Below, piece after piece: positions 41,576 through 54,200 of a DNA stretch of 64,000 bases (position 1 is its first letter; each line of letters starts with the position of its first letter). The notes below the pieces were generated by a model. It made no database searches. It had not been told where the DNA came from and saw only the letters and a program-made list of their open reading frames with translations. This DNA comes from Taeniopygia guttata. Taxonomy: Eukaryota > Chordata > Aves > Passeriformes > Estrildidae. The stretch spans positions 115,349,501 to 115,413,500 of the forward strand of contig NC_133024.1 of NCBI RefSeq assembly GCF_048771995.1, written 5' to 3'. The translations under genes were made by a program, and so were the position numbers.

Positions 41576-43980
41576 TGTCCTGTGCTCTGCCCCACGCACC
41601 CACTTTTCCTGGCATGGGGACACTCCCTGGAGGGACATGGGTGTCACCGCCCCAACCTGGGCTGGGACCCCTCACTGGGCCAGGGCCAAGCTGAGGGTGC
41701 TCATGGTGCCTGCCAGGGCTCTCTTCTGGGGGTAACTGCCAGGGGAAGCCTGGGATGTCCCTGCCATGGCCAGTCCTGACCCCACCATCTCTGTGCCCAG
41801 CTGAGCTCCCACCCGGGGGCTTGGGGACATTGAAGGGACAGCAATGGGGACAGTGCAGGAGGTGCCCGTGGGGACATTGAGCAGGAATGGGGACACTGAG
41901 GATGGAGACATTGCAGGAATTGGCACACAAGCGGTGTCCCCACCTGGGCAACCCCAGCCACCCCAGCCCTGGTACTGCCTCTGGAGTGGCAGGCGGAGGG
42001 CAGAACCTCTGTTCCCATGCCCAGGGGTGTCCTCGGTGCTCCCGTGTCCTGTGGCTGTCCTGTGGCTGGCGATGGCAGCAGGAGGGAGCAGCGGCATCCC
42101 CAGCCGCTCTCGCCACCCCCTCGCCATCCCCCGGCACGTGCTGGCGGGCGGCCAGGGCCGGACACGGGACACGGGACAAGGGCCCCTTGTCCGGCCCCGG
42201 GGCCCTCCTGCAGGAAGGGCAGAGACCCGGCGCCCGCCACAAGCCGCCTTTGTTCCCCGCTCCCTTTGCAGCCAGGCCGGGGCAGGCGTGGGCAGCGGGG
42301 CCGGGGGCTCCGGGGGCTCCAGCCCAGCCTCCTGGAGCCTCCTGGGCCATGGCAGAGCGTGGCCCCCGCAGACCCACCCTGCCAGCCCACAGCCAGGGGA
42401 CACGGCCCCAGGGCCGCTGCACAGCCACGGGCTCCTGAGTCCCTGCTGTGCCAAATCTGCTCCCACCGTGGGCATCCAACAGCCCTGTCCTGCTCTGTCC
42501 GTGGGAGGATCCCCACGGCCACATCCCGATCCCACTGTGGTGGATCCCCACAGCCACGTCCTGATCCTGCTCTGGGATTTCCTACAGCCACGTCCTGGTC
42601 CTGCTCTGGGGATTCCTACAGCCACGTCCTGGTCCCACTGTGGTGGATCCCCATGGCCACGTCCTGCTCCTGCTCTGGGGATTCCTACAGCCACGTCTGG
42701 GTCCCACTGTGGTGGATCTCCATGGCCACGTCCTGGTCCCACTGTGGTGGATCCCCATGGCCATGTTCTGGTCCCACTGTGGTGGATCCCCATGGCCATG
42801 TTCTGGTCCCACTGTGGTGGATCCCCATGGCCACGTACTGCTCCTGCTCTGGGGATCCCTACGGCCACGTCCTGGTCCCACTGTGGTGGATCCCCACGGC
42901 CCCGTCCTGCTCCTGCTCTGGGGATCCCTACAGCCACGTCCTGGTCCCACTGGGGTAGATCTCCATGCCCATGTCCTGCTCCCGTTTTGGGGATCCCCAC
43001 AGCCATGTCTGGGTGCCACTGTAGTGGATCCCCATGGCCATGTCCTGCTCCCGTTTTGGGGATCTCCATGGCCATGTCTGGGTCCTGCTGTGGGGAACCC
43101 AAGGTCCATGTCTGGGTCCCACTGTGGTGGATCTCCGTGCCCATGTCCTGCTCTTGTTTTGGGGATCCCCAGGGCCATGTCCTGGTCCCACTGTGGGGCT
43201 GGCGAGGTGCCACCCTGGTGGGGTTTGGTGTAGAAGTGGGTGCTGGGATAAGGAGGGGATCCCACAGTGCCATGAGCAGGACACAGCCCTGCCCTGGCCC
43301 AGCACAGCGGGATGAGCTCATGGCTCTTCCCCTCCCAGCTGCTCCCGGGGCGGGCAGGGCCCCACCACGGCCCGGGACAGGGGAACCAAGGCCCCGGCAG
43401 CTCCCCTGTCCCTGCCCAGCCCCAGCGGTGCCAGCCCCAGCGGTGCCAGCCCCAGCTCTCCTGGCTCCAGGCTCTGTGCCCGGGGCTGTGCCGGCTCTGG
43501 CCCCGCAGCATCCCCAAGATCTGCAGATCTGCAGCCGAGTCAGCGGCCCCAGGAGCCGGGCGGGGAGCGGGGCCGCCAGCTGCGGGGTGGGCTTGGTCCC
43601 ACGCCTCCAGCCCGGCTCCTGGCCAGTTCCCAGCCTCGCTGAGCCTTCCCGGGCTTCATCTGGCATCCACACCACAGCCCCAACAGCCAGGATTTACATT
43701 CCACACCCCAGCGATCCTCATCCTGCAGGGATCTGCATCCTGAGCCTCAGCTCCAGGGAGCCACACCCCAGAACCAGGGCTGTGGATCCAGGGGTCACAT
43801 CTTGCACCCCAGCTCCAACAGCCAGGATCCACATCCCACACTCCGGCCCCGCTGCCCAGGCTCCATGTCCTGCACGCCATTCCAGCCCCACCCTGCCCGT
43901 GGTGCTGGTCTGGACCTGCTGGCTGTCCAGGCCATGCCAGGCTGGGCCAGGTGGAAATGCTGTGGAGGCTGCTGAGAGCT
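41576..43980. other. Convergent intergenic space between RHOG and PGAP2
   Basis: The 3' ends of RHOG (plus) and PGAP2 (minus) face each other here. The core, 42,480-43,200, is a tandem array. The flanks are GC-rich sequence without a recognisable gene. Very long ORFs exist on both strands but show no known domain and look composition- and repeat-driven. Confidence 0.6.
42480..43200. repeat. 36-39-bp minisatellite in the convergent intergenic region
   Basis: About 19 imperfect units containing GGTCCCACTGTGGTGGATCC and CCATGGCCACGTCCTG or CTGCTCTGGGGATTCC. Unit lengths are mainly multiples of three, which keeps long ORFs open on both strands. Confidence 0.9.
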
Positions 43981-43984
43981 CACA

Positions 43985-45107
43985 AAAATACTTCGTGCTT
44001 TATTTCCACCTCAAAGCCAAGGCGCTGTGGGGGCAGCGTGTCACACGCATGCAGGGACACGGATGGAGCCCGTGGATGGGGACACTGACGATGGACACGT
44101 GCGGCAGGACCCGCTCGAAGCCAGCTTGGCCCCAGCTCTGCCAGGGCCCCGCAGCTCCTGCTGGAGGAGGCTCTGCCCAGCCCTGGGATGAGCACTGGGA
44201 CGTCCCAGGGGACTCTCAGTGGTGGCTGTGCTCAGGTGAAGGGCAGGGAGGGACCCACACCGGTCCTTCCTGGCCAAGCCCGGGGTGGGACGAGCCCTGG
44301 CATGTGCAGACCTCCCCAAAATCAAGACAGTTCCAGGTGCCCCTTCCAGCAGCATTGCAGGAGGAGCCTGGGGACACTGTCAGCCCCCATCTGCCATCCA
44401 GCCATGTCCCCTGTGCCCTGGCAGCCAGAGCTGCACACTGGGGGCACTGCTGAACCCCAGCAGTTCCCAGCTCCAGCCCCACGGCACAGGGGAAGCCATG
44501 GGGACGCTGAGGCAAAGACCTCCAGCACCAGCACACTCAGCCTTCCTCCTCAGACTGGGTTGGAACAGGCACAGCACCCCTGGAATAGCCTGTGCTGCTG
44601 GGGGAGCTCTGGGAAAGGCAGGAGCGAGATGTGGATGCTCCCAGCACCTGCTCTGCCCTGTGTGCTCCCACCCTGCTCCAGGCAGTCCCTGCATGGCCCA
44701 GCACCTTCCCACTCCCCTCCCGGGCACTCAGGCACAGAGGGACCAGGGCCCTGCCCCAGTCCAGTGAGAGACCAGTGCCTGAAACCAGCCCAAAAGGCCA
44801 CCAGCCCTTTGTGAGGACTTGCCCCAAGAGCCCCAGCCTGCAGGAGGAACTGTGAGACCCCCCAGGCCAAGAAAGCTCAGGAGAGGGCTGGACCCCCATG
44901 TCCTGGTACCGGGAGCAGCATCCTGCTCTCCCTGGAGCGTTCTCCAAAGCAAAGGCTGCCGGCCGCTGTTCCTCCTCTGTGCTGCCCTCCTGGAGCCGGA
45001 GCAGCGCTGCGGGTGCCGCTGGGGACAGACACTCGGGGATCTCGGGAGGATCCTGGCAGCACAAACACCCGGCAGGACAGGGAAGGGGACCCCCAGCAGC
45101 GGGGCCC
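43985..45107 (-). other. PGAP2: PGAP2 3' UTR
   Basis: About 1.1 kb of non-coding sequence between the stop codon and the first good minus-strand AATAAA. No interspersed repeat was recognised in it. Confidence 0.6.
43999..44004 (-). terminator. PGAP2: PGAP2 polyadenylation signal AATAAA
   Basis: On the minus strand the sequence reads GGAAATAAAGCACGAAG, followed by a T/GT-rich element (TATTTTTGTGAG) about 12-25 bases downstream, the usual arrangement of a cleavage site. Confidence 0.7.
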
Positions 45108-45238
45108 CTAGAAGTGCTTGTCCTCCAGCAGCGAGCTCACCACCAGCTCCTTGTTGCCGAAGTCCCAGAAGGCAGTCATGTGGAAGGCCATGTTGGAGAG
45201 GACAACCAGGTACTCCAGGAAGGCGAAGACAGTGTACA
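45108..45238 (-). CDS. PGAP2: PGAP2 coding exon 5 with stop codon
   Basis: The exon encodes V212 (split codon) to F254 and the TAG stop. It starts [20 protein letters not shown] and ends LLEDKHF, close to the human end LLITSQPEEKRF. The acceptor is CTCCCCCAG|TG. The last transmembrane helix and the FWDFGNKEL motif are intact. Confidence 0.95.
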
Positions 45239-48200
45239 CTGGGGGAGGAAACACAGCAGGTGAGGAGACCCACAGCTGCACCTGCCCTGGGAGCTGGGGA
45301 GGGGCTCTGGGCCCCCTGTTTGGGACAGCAGAGCAGGGGCTGGGAGGCTTGACCCCCACCAGGGAAGAAGTGTGGCTGGAGCTTCCCTGGGCTGGGATTT
45401 GGAAGGCAAAGCATCACATTAGGAGGATGTCAGACATCAGGAAGAATTCTTGGACATCAGAAGGAATTTTTTCATAGAAGGGGTGGTCAGGCATTAGAAG
45501 AGGCTGCCCAGGGAGGTTTGGAATGCCCATCCCTGGAGGTGTCCAAGGGAGGCCTGGAGGTGGCACTCAGTGCTCTGGGCTGGGGACAAGGTGAGCACCA
45601 GGCACAGCTGGGACTTGCTGATCCCAGGGATCTCTTCCAACCTTAACGATCCTGTGATTCAGTGATTCTGTGACCAGCCAGCCCCTTCCCCGGCAGCCCC
45701 CTCACCTCCAGGGCTGCAGTACCAGTTGTGGTGGAAGTAAACGCACACAGCGATCGCGAATGTGATGAAGGTGCAGAAGAACAGCAGCTGCTTCCACTTG
45801 TACGACTTGCGCTCCTGGAAGAGACCAAGGGCTGGGTGATGCCAGAGCAGCCATCCCATCCCATCCCATCCCATCCCATCCCATCCCATCCCATCCCATC
45901 CCATCCCATCCCATCCCATCCCATCCCATCCCAGGGAAGCTCTGCAGCTCTGCCCTGGCCCCACACAGCCCGGGGGTCTCTGCACCCTGGCTCCTTGTGC
46001 AGAGCCCCCCAGGCCAGCCCCAGGGGTGGCTTGGGCAGGGCTGTGCCCCGGGCACACAGGGCTCACACCTACAGGGAGATGCAGGGTGTGATGGAGCCAC
46101 GGGGTCCCAGCAAATATGGGGCCCGTGGTGCTGGGGTGCTCAGGGAACTCCTTGAGGACGGGCCAAGGCTCTCCCAGAGGCAGATCCCCTGGCCCGGGTG
46201 GCTGCAGGTGGCCCCAGGGCACAGGGAATTCACCGGGTGTTGCCCTCCCTCACCCACAGCAGCAGCAGGGAGGAGGAAACCACATGAAGGGTGGCAGCCA
46301 GGGCGGGTGCTGTGCTGGAGAGCTCACCCAGCACGCCCTGGCACCGGAGGGGCCCCATCCTGCCCCCAGCCCCACTTCTGATGGGGCAGGAGCAGAGCAT
46401 GGGGATGCTGCCAGCAGCCTCACATCCCCAGCTCACCACTTCTGTCCCCCAGAGCTCAGCCTTTGTGACAACCCAGGGGCCAGGCCTGTCCCCTGCGATA
46501 GGTTCCCCAGCCCACTCCCCAGCACCCCAAAGCTGGGGCTGTGGGTGCAGGGACCCCCTGTAGCCACAGCAGGTACCAGCTCCAGTTCCCTCCTTCTATT
46601 TCTCCCATCACACTGAGGGTGGTCATGGATAAGGATCCTACAGCCTGGCGGGCAGAGGAACCCCAAATCCTGTCTGGAGCCCAGCGGGGTACAGGGGAGC
46701 CCTGGAGCAGGAGGGCCCCAAGGGGTGACAGCCCCACAGGAGGGGCTGGGGATGCCACAGACAGCCCAGGCTGTTACAGGTGGGAGGGGAATTTCCCCGT
46801 GCCCTGACGCTTCACGTGAGACAAAGATTCCATTCTGAGGGAGTACTGATAATAAGGAAAATTTAAATTGCCCCATCACACTTTCCATTACCCCCGCAAT
46901 GCGTGCCAGGGTGGAAAACCCAGAGAGGAAGGACGGATTGGCGGGGACTTCATTCACCATGCGGGGACAGGGGGGTGCCCGCGGGGCCGGGGCTGCTCCT
47001 TCCTGCCGGTCCCCGCGGCCGGTGCAGCTGAGCGGCGGCAGCACCGGGAGCGCGGAGCCCGAGCCGGGGAGGGAGCCCGAGCCGGGGCGGGAGCCCGAGC
47101 CGGGGCACACAGCCCGAGCCGGGCTCGGAGCCGAGTTTCACACCGGAAAAGCGGCTCGCAGCAGCCGCTGTCACCGCGCTGTCACCGCGCTGTCACCGCG
47201 CTCCCACGGCAAACGGCTGCCCCGAGCCCCGCCGCACCCACACCGCCCCGCCGGGCCCCGGGACCCGCACGCAGGCACGGACCGGCTCGGGACATCCCGC
47301 TCCAGAGCCCTGTCCTGCTGCAGGACCCTGAGATGGCCCTGCAGGAGCCACCCCGGGTCACCACAGCGACCGCGCACCTCTGCGTGCCCTCTGAGCTCCC
47401 CCTCTCCCGGTCTGGGCCGAGGATTATCACACGGATAATTAGGCGTTAATCCCTAATTCCAGGGCACAGCTGGCTCAGCCCAGTGCCAGGGGATCACAGG
47501 GCACGGTCCCCAGGAGGTGGCACCGGGTGACATGCCACGATGCTGAGCAGAGCTGGTTTGGAAGGTGGCACCTCGGGGAAGGTGCCCAGGCACAGCAGGG
47601 GGACCGGGGTGCATGTGGACCCCGTGGGACGTGGGGGCTGCAGTGGCACCCTGCCCTGCTGCAGCAGCAGGGGACAGGGGACAGGGCCAGCCCACCCTTC
47701 GGGCAGCACGGTGGGAGCTCCAGGAGCTGCTGGATGGAGGAGCTGCCCGTCCCCTCACCGGTGTGGGCTGGACCCACTGCCCTGCTCAGGGCTCAGGCAG
47801 TGCCAGGCACTCTCCCTGCTTCCCACGGCCCCAACTTTGTGGGGATCCTGCACTTGGGGACATCCCAGGGAGCCGCACGGTGGCCAGAGGAGGGCACCAA
47901 GATTAGAGGGATTGAGTAGCTCCGCTGTGAGGAAAGACTGGGAGAATTGGGATTGCTCTGTCTGGACAGGACAGGAACCCCCAGGTCAGAGCCCTGGAGA
48001 GGAGCTGGCAGCTCCAAGCACCTTGGCAAGAAGCCACCAAACTCTGGCTGCCTGTGAGGAAAAAGGGGAATTAGAAAATCCCAAGGACGGGGTGCTCCCA
48101 GCTGAGCTGGTGCCAGGCTCCCCTGTGGCCTGTCTGGGGCTGCTGCACTGGCACAGCTGGGGCTGCCAACTTCCTCCTGGCAACACAGACCAGGGCACCC

Positions 48201-51200
48201 ACAGCCCCTGCAACCCCCCAGTGCCACACAGCCACCCCAGCCAACGTGGCTGCATGTGTGTCTGGCCAGAAAAGCACAGGGGAATTATATTTAGTGCCCA
48301 GCTGGCAGCCCAGATCTGAGGCACGATCCCCAGCAGGCGAAGGTGATCAGGAGCAGGAGGCTGGACACACTCTGGGATGCTGCTCCCAGCCCAGCCAGCC
48401 CAAGGACACACTCTGGGATGCTGCTCCCAGCCCAGCCAGCCCAGGGACACACTCTGGGATGCTGCTCCCAGCCAAACCAGCCCAGGGACACACTCTGGGA
48501 TGCTGCTCCCAGCCCAGGGACACACTCTGGGATGCTGCCCCCAGCCCTGGGACACACTCTGGGATGCTGCTCCCAGCCCAGCCAGCCCAGGGACACACTC
48601 TGGGATGCTGCTCCCAGCCCAGGGACACACTCTGGGATGCTGCTCCCAGCCCAGGGACACGCTCTGGGATGCTGCTCCCAGCCCACAGAAGGCACTGGGG
48701 GTCTCATTCCCCCACCCTGGGGGAGCCCCAAGGCCTGCAAATGCTGCTCTGAGGGCTGAGGTGGCTGCTGTGAGCTACCAGCAAGGAGGCACAGGAGCCT
48801 CCTGCTTCTTCTGCTGCCTCCAGAGAGAAGGACTGTGCCCAGCCCCCAGTGCCTGGCGGGGACAGGGATGACAGTGATCTCAACTCAAGCAGCAAGAGCT
48901 GCCTCTGCACTCCACTGGCTCTGCCCGGGAGCCACCATCCCTTTCGGAGGCACAAGTGGCACCTGCAGGGCTGTGTGTCACACACCAGTCGCAGCTCCCC
49001 TCGAGGTTTCCGGGTCTGAGCAGAGAGCCCAGAGCCAAAGGGCCCCACACAGAGCTCGGCTATTTATAGAGGGCTTGTCTGAGCCGCCGGCAGCGCTCCC
49101 AGGGGCGCCGCGAGGAGCTGGGGTGAAACCATGCGAGGTCACCAAGGTGCTTGTGGTCCCTGCTGCTCACACGGCGCTGCTGGGCAGGGACACGGCTCAG
49201 CCACCCTGCTCCAGCTCCAGGGGCTCAGGGGGACAGAGGGGGCTGTGCCCCAGAGGCTCCTGTGCCTTTGCAGTGGCCGCAGCCTGGGCTGGGCTCAGCT
49301 GTGTGCCCTGCCAGGGGACTGAGACATTGTGGGATGCAGCCCAGGGACCAGTGGCACAGCAGGACCCAGCTCCACTAGCCACAGCACGGACTAGAAGTGA
49401 CCTCAGAGCCCCCCAGTGCCACCCCTGCCATGGCAGGGACACCTCCCACTGCCCCAGGCTGCTCCAGCCCCAGTGTCCAGCCTGGCCCTGGGCACTGCCA
49501 GGGATCCAGGGGAATCTGGGAATTCCATCCCAGCCCTGCCCACCCTGCCAGGGAACAATTCCCAATTCCCAGTCTCCCACCCAGCCCTGCCCTCTGGCAG
49601 TGGGAGCCATTCCCTGGCTCCTGTCCCTCCATCCCTGTCCCCAGTCCCTCTGCAGCTCTCCTGGAGCCCCTTCAGGCCCTGGCAGGGCTCTGAGCTCTGC
49701 CTGGAGCTTCTCCTCTCCAGGTTGAACATTCCCAGCTCTCCAGCCTGGCTCCAGAGGGGCTCCAGCTCTCCAAGCATCTCTGTGGCCCCCTCTGATGGGC
49801 CTGGGCCAGCAGCCCGGTGCCCACCACATGCACACACGGTGTCTGCTGGGGCCACCACCCTGAGCTGCAGGAGAAAGTGTGTTTGCAAACAAGAAGTGAA
49901 CTGGCTGTGCCCCACCGCCCAGCTCTGCAGCTCAGGCTGGGGGAAGGAGGGTTTTAAGGGCGAGCAGCCAGGCAGGAACAGCAGAGCTGCCAGCCCAGGT
50001 GGGCACTGCCACGCCATGGCCGAGCACCAAGCACAGGGTGCAGAGATCAGCACAGCTGAAGGCTCCCAGGCTGCCTTTCCCTTTCCACAGAATCGCTCTC
50101 CTCTGCTTTGCCCCCTCCCCTCATTTTCTCTCTCTTGCTTTCTCTTTTCTCCCCTCCCACAGAGCTTTATTTTCCTTTCTCTCACCATTTGCCACCTCGA
50201 AACTGGAAACCGCCCGTACTTCCCCATTACAAACCAGTTCCTCTGCACCTTCCTGCCCTCCCAGAACAGCAGTTGCAACAGGAGCCCGGCCGGACCAGAA
50301 GCTTTTGCAAGACCAATTCCTGTCCCTCCTACAATGCCAGACCTGGGGAGCTTCACCCCTGCCAGCAGCACTACAAGCAGTGCCAGCTGTGGGGCGGGGA
50401 AGGCACAGCCCCCCTGCTCCCTCCTCCTTCCAGCTCCCCACATGGAGCTTGTCCTGGAGATAGTCCCACGTTTGGTTCTGGAGAACCTGAGCCCTGTGGG
50501 GACCCTCTGCTGAGGAGCAGGGAAGGACAGAACACCATGGGACCGCAGCCATCCCTCACCTGTCCCCTCCTGCCATCGCCAGCTCCAGGGCTGGGGGCAG
50601 CAAATGTGAACAGAGGCCCCACAAGGGACACCAACCGAGCCAGAGTGTGTCCCCAAGGTGCTGTGATGCACACGGAGGGATCAGCTGTGCCCTGGCCTAG
50701 AACAGCCCCACGAGCATGGCTGGCAGCTCACTGGCACTGCCCAAGCCCTTGGACGCAGCAAGGATGTGGCAGCGGCACCTCCCCTTCCTGCTGTCCTGCC
50801 CTGCCGAGCCCAGCAAGCCGTGGGGGCCACAGGAGCTGTGCCAAGCCTGCCAGGGAGGGCTTGGAGCCTGCGGAATCCAGGCAGAGAATGGGAGAATCCC
50901 CAGGAGACCCTGCTCAGCCCGGAGGATCCCTGGGAATGATTAGTGGCAGGAGCCCAGCGCACATCACCGGACACGGGACGCGGCAGCTGCAGGGTGACCA
51001 GAAGTCCCTTAGCCAAAGGTGACGCCTGGTGGTGTGACAAGCACTGTGCCCTCCTCACCCCGACACAGCCGGTCTGGGAGCTGTGTCACCCCGCAGCGCC
51101 TTCCTCTTCCTCCTCCTCCCCTACCCCAGTGCCCTGGGCCACAGCTCCATCCTGTGGGTGCGCATGAAGCGGGCGGGGACAGCGGAGCTGGCACAGGGAC

Positions 51201-54200
51201 AGCAGAGCTGGCACAGGGACAGCAGAGCTGGCACAGGGACACCGCACCCACGGTGGCCTCAGGTCAGGGCTGGCCCTGAGGGCTCCTGGCTCCTCGGGGA
51301 AAGCCCCAGCTTTGGGGGGAGCAGGCACCCTCCACCAGCAGGGCTGTTCCAGGATGGAAGGAAGAAGCCGGTGGTGGCACTGTGCCAGGCGGTGGCATGT
51401 CAGCCGAGGTGTCACCACGTTCCCTGCCCTTCCCCTCACAGATGTGCAGATTCCTCCAGTTCTTGGGCAGAGTCACAGAAACCAAGGAGGCTGGAAAATC
51501 CCTCTGAGTGCAACTGCTCCCCAGCAGTGCCAAGGCCACCATTAACCCATGTCCCCAAGTGTCACATCCACACAGCTGTAAAATCCCTCCAGGGATGGGG
51601 ACTCCACCCCTGTGCCAGGGCTGGACAGCCCTGCCTAGAAAGGAATTTCCCTAATATCCAGTGTGAATCCCTCCTGGCACAATTTGAGGCTGATTCTTCC
51701 TGTTCCCTGGAGCAGAGCCCGACCCCCCCGGCTGTCCCCTCCTGTCAGGGAGTTGTGCAGAGCCCCAGGGTCCCCCCTGAGCCTCCTGTTCTCCGGGCTG
51801 AGCTCCTTCAGCCCCTTCTGCAGCTCCATTCCCCTCCCTGGACATGCTCCAGCCCCCCAAAGGCTCTCCTGCCCTGAGAGGCCTAAAGCTGAGCCCAGGA
51901 TCTGGGATGCCTCACCCCTGCCTTTTGCAGGGGAGATGAACCAGCCCCAGTGGGTGATGTGGCAGGGGAGGAGATCTGGGGCCTTGGAGGTCTCGCCCAG
52001 AAAAACAAGAAGCCAAAACAATATGACAGAAATAAAGGAAGCTGTGGGAAAGCTGCCAGGGAATGACTGAGAGCTCCCACTATTCCCATATCAGCAGAGA
52101 GAACAGATCACTTCCTACTGAGCGAGGAGACTCTCAGCATCCCCACAAGTCCCTTTCCTAAGGAGCCTTACAGCCAAACAGCTGCTGGAAGCTTCATTTC
52201 CAGGCCTCTGGAGTCAGGCAGCAGCGACAGGCTCTGTGAATTGGCGGAAGAGGAGGATAAGCAGCAGTGACAGAGAAGGAGCCGCTCCAGGACTGCAGGG
52301 CTGAGGCCCCCAGCACTCATCCTGCTGGGACTGAGGAGCTGAGCCCCCCAGCACTCATCCTGCTGGGAATGAGGAGCTGAGCCCCCCAGCACTCATCCTG
52401 CTGGGAATGCAGGGCTGAGCCCCCCAGCACTCATCCTGCTGGGACTGAGGAGCTGAGCCCCCCAGCACTCATCCTGCTGGGAATGCAGGGCTGAGCCCCC
52501 CAGCACTCATCCTGCTGGGACTGCAGAGCTGAGCCCCCCAGCACTCATCCTGCTGGGAATGCAGGGCTGAGCCCCCCAGCACTCATCCTGCTGGGAATGC
52601 AGAGCTGAGCCCTCCAGCACTCATCCTGCTGGGAATGCAGGGCTGAGCCCCCCAGCACTGACACTGCTGGGAATGCACAGCTGAGCCCCCCAGCACTCAT
52701 CCTGCTGGGAATGCAGAGCTGAGCCCCCCAGCACTCATCCTGCTGGGAATGCAGGGCTGAGCCCTCCAGCACTCATCCTGCTGGGAATGCAGAGCTGAGC
52801 CCCCCAGCACTCATCCTGCTGGGACTGCAGAGCTGAGCCCCCCAGCACTCATCCTGCTGGGACTGAGGAGCTGAGCCCCCCAGCACTCATCCTGCTGGGG
52901 ATGCAGAGCTGAGCCCCCCAGCACTCATCCTGCTGGGACTGAGGAGCTGAGCCCCCCAGCACTCATCCTGCTGGGAATGCACAGCTGAGCCCCCCAGCAC
53001 TCATCCTGCTGGGACTGCAGGGCTGAGCCCCCCAGCACTCATCCTGCTGGGAATGCAGAGCTGAGCCCCCCAGCACTCATCCTGCTGGGACTGCAGAGCT
53101 GAGCCCCCCAGCACTCATCCTGCTGGGAATGCAGGGCTGAGCCCCCCAGCACTCATCCTGCTGGGACTGAGGAGCTGAGCCCCCCAGCACTCATCCTGCT
53201 GGGAATGCAGAGCTGAGCCCACCAGCACTCATCCTGCTGGGAATGCAGGGATGAGCCCCCCAGCACTCATCCTGCTGGGAATGCAGGGCTGAGCCCCCCA
53301 GCACTCATCCTGCTGGGACTGAGGAGCTGAGCCCCCCAGCACTCATCCTGCTGGGAATGAGGAGCTGAGCCCCCCAGCACTCATCCTGCTGGGAATGCAG
53401 AGCTGAGCCCCCCAGCACTCATCCTGCTGGGAATGCAGGGCTGAGCCCCCCAGCACTCATCCTGCTGGGACTGAGGAGCTGAGCCCCCCAGCACTCATCC
53501 TGCTGGGAATGCAGGGCTGAGCCCCCAGCACTCATCCTGCTGGGAATGCAGGGCTGAGCCCCCCAGCACTCATCCTGCTGGGACTGAGGAGCTGAGCCCC
53601 CCAGCACTCATCCTGCTGGGACTGAGGAGCTGAGCCCCCCAGCGCTCATCCTGCTGGGAATGAGGAGCTGAGCCCCCAGCACTCATCCTGCTGGAACACA
53701 GACCCTGGCATAGTGCCCACCCTGCAGCACTCTCACAATCCCTTGGGAGAGGCTTGTCCAGCCCTTGGCAGCCTCTCAGCCTGGGACACAAGCACACACC
53801 TCCCAAGGGCTCTGCTCTGCAAACTGCCACCTTCCTGGGGCAACACAGACCCAGGACCCCTCCCCATCGAACACTGGGACCATGACTAGGATCAGCTGGG
53901 GAGAAGTATCCCAGGGGAAAGGATAGAGAGATCCAGGCAGTCCAGACCCACAGGTGAAGGCAAGCATGCAGGATCCACATGGGCACAGAAGCAGGTCCCA
54001 CACAGCCTCAAACTGGATATCCTGCCCACAATCCAGGACAAACCTGGATGTCCTGCCCACAATCCAGGACAAACCTGGATATCCTGCCCACAATCCAGGA
54101 CAAACCTGGCTGTCCTGCCCACAATCCAGGACAAACCTGGATACCCTGCCCACAATCCAGGACAAACCGGGATGTCCTGCCTGAGGCCCAGGACTCACAC

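Noticed and set aside
52289-53693. CRISPR-like regular repeat
   Set aside because: The 38-bp units are directly contiguous with only an eight-base variable end; there are no unique spacers, and the host is a vertebrate.
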